A stretch of DNA of 64,000 nucleotides from Mactra quadrangularis (lineage: Eukaryota > Mollusca > Bivalvia > Venerida > Mactridae): NCBI GenBank assembly GCA_025267735.1, contig CM046304.1:24431381-24495380 (forward strand), in the 5' to 3' direction. Positions 62,018 to 64,000 of this stretch are shown here, piece by piece. The number at the start of each line of letters is the position of its first letter. Positions within the stretch are counted from its first letter, which is position 1. The position numbers were made by a program, and so were the translations under genes. The notes below the pieces were generated by a model. The model saw nothing but the letters and a program-made list of their open reading frames with translations, was not told the DNA's origin and made no database searches.

Positions 62018-64000
62018 GTCATCATATACAGCTATTTAAGCATATATACTAGATCTATAAAATTTACATAATGAAAAATCAAAATAAAAACAAAATAAAA
62101 ATATCAAAAACAATTTTTTAAAGAAACTTAAACTTAAGAGAATAAAGGCCTATGATGAAACTATAGTTCAAGTACGAAGAGGATAGTCCCCCGACCAGGA
62201 CAAATCCATCTCCACTCTATTACAGTTCTAAGGCCTAAAACGTGATTGAATTTAACGATCATAAAAAGTGAAAAATTAAGCAATAAGAACAAAAATTTAC
62301 CTTAAAACTTAAGCAAAAAATGAAATTAAAATATTACACTTGATGGAAACACTTAAAGTTGATGCAGGGTCCACAATTAACTAATTGTCAAGAGCAAAGA
62401 CGATATTCCCCAACCGAGAAAATCCATCTTTATTCCGACATAGTCTCGAACCCCGCTTAATGGATAAGAGTTGAAAAAGTACTAAGAAAAAACTCAGCCC
62501 TATCCACTAAACCTAAAACAACAAAATAATCGGAACAATTTTTAAAAGATATATAAAAAAGTGAAAAAAATAACTTATTGTATAAATTAAAAGATCTAAT
62601 ACATCAATTGATAGATTTGTACTCTGACCAGTTACGTACTAATGTACCTTTCCCGAGATAATGGCAACTTCTCAATATATTGAGGAAATGCAATCGAGTA
62701 AAAGTGTTAAATTTCATGGGAAAAGTATGACCTGCCTGAACAATACATAAGTGTATATGGTGACTTTCTAATGTAACATTTAACAATAGTTCATTTAAAA
62801 AAATATACAATTATGATGTACAGTAATAAGTTATAGTGAAAATATTTCATGTAATTAATTTCCCAAATATGTAATTAACAATAATTGACAATATTATAAC
62901 ATCATTCATTTCACACATTGTATTGTTGAATTGTAAAACATCGAAAAAAGTACTGTAACCATAACACTTTTAACACTTGTTAATGCAATATTTTAATATT
63001 GTTACATAGAACTGCAATACTGTCATATATAGTTCAATTAATATTATTGATTTTACACAAAGTATTAAAATATTGTAAGATTTAACACATAAAGTACTGA
63101 AATATTGAAAGATTTAACACAAATTACTGTAATATTATAAAATTTAACACTAAGTACTGAAAAATTGTAAGATTTAACACATAAAGTACTGAAATATTGT
63201 AAGATTTAACACAAACAATTGAAATATTGCAAGATTAAACACAAAGTACTGTAATATTGTAGGATTTAACATACAGTACTTCAATATAGTAAGATGTCAC
63301 AAAAATTAGCTATATTGTCAAAAATAAAATTAATTTTTGTAATACATCATTTTTACCCCATTGACTTAATATTTTTTAAGATTTAACACAATTGTAAGAT
63401 TCACAATACGTACTGAAAAAGTGTTAGATGTCACAAAAAGTACTAAAATAGTCTAATGTGTCACAAAAAGAACTGACATTTTATAAGATTTCAAAAATGT
63501 TCTGGAATATTGTTAGTTGTCACAAAAAGGACTGAAATATTATAAGATGTCACAAAAAGTACTGTCATATTATCATAAACACATTAACATGTAGTTCTTC
63601 ATTTTTACTTATATTACTAAATTATACATTGTACTATAATAATTTCCAATTTAACACATAGTACTGTAATATTGTAAGATTTAACACAAAGTACTATACT
63701 ATTGTAAGATTTAACACAAAGTACTGTAATATTCTAAGATTTAACACGAAGAACTGTAAAATTGTAAGATTTAACACAAGGTTCTGAAATATTGTGAGAT
63801 TTAACTTATAATACTGGAATATCGTAAGATTTAACACATTGTACTGTAACATAGAAAGATTAAACACAAAGTACTGAACTATTGTACGATTTAACACAAA
63901 GTACTGTAATATTGTAAGATTTAACACAAAGTATTGAAATATTGTACGATTTAACACAAAGTACTGTAATATTGTAAGATTTAAAGTATAATACTAAAAT
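62018..64000. repeat. Composite satellite, unit 5, running off the window
   Basis: It begins GTCATCATATACAGCTATTT again and repeats all module blocks. From ~63,040 it enters irregular then regular ~30-bp repeats that continue to the right edge, so the array and the satellite field extend beyond the window. Confidence 0.85.

Overview
The window is eukaryotic and very probably from a bivalve mollusc. The grounds are AT-rich, intron-rich sequence with GT/AG-spliced exons, abundant foldback MITEs, tRNA-derived SINE heads, and a long element made of ~145-bp monomers closed by an (ACGGACAG)n microsatellite. That last architecture resembles the 'pearl' / non-autonomous Helitron-like elements known from bivalves. 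There is no sign of prokaryotic or viral gene organisation. Nearly all open reading frames here are chance or repeat-derived.

Two genes can be supported. On the + strand, five exons between 18,247 and 32,955 join with consistent reading phases (1/0/1/1/0) into the C-terminal ~310 residues of a protein I cannot assign to a family. It ends in a hydrophobic tail typical of a GPI-anchor signal. A possible signal-peptide exon at 13,929-14,037 has the matching phase, giving a model of about 345 aa. On the - strand, a 16-nt coding exon (44,684-44,699) and a 95-nt exon (40,773-40,867) splice in phase to the N-terminus of cytosolic cysteinyl-tRNA synthetase, ending in the family signature LKIYNSLTRQK. 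The later CARS exons were not found. Either they lie beyond the left edge, which would make the + strand gene nested in a CARS intron, or this is a gene fragment.

Layout: 1-13,900 is AT-rich non-coding DNA with a hairpin and one MITE. 13,929-33,750 is the + strand gene, with a pearl-like element filling most of its first proposed intron and a ~60-bp minisatellite in its 3'UTR. 33,750-40,770 holds SINE heads, MITEs, G-rich element fragments and a 36-bp minisatellite. 40,773-44,700 is the CARS 5' end, whose intron 1 carries three DNA-transposon-like insertions. 46,390-64,000 is essentially all satellite: an ~80-bp satellite with the core TCATACAGCGACAAAG; then large composite units (a ~1-kb conserved non-coding module plus an array of ~30-bp repeats, consensus GTACTGTAATATTGTAAGAT + TTAACACAAA); then a second block of the first satellite; then two more composite units running off the right edge.

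The most unusual features are the composite satellite, the short conserved core inside an otherwise drifting satellite, the pearl-like element whose every monomer carries nuclear-receptor-type half sites, and the unassigned putative GPI-anchored protein.
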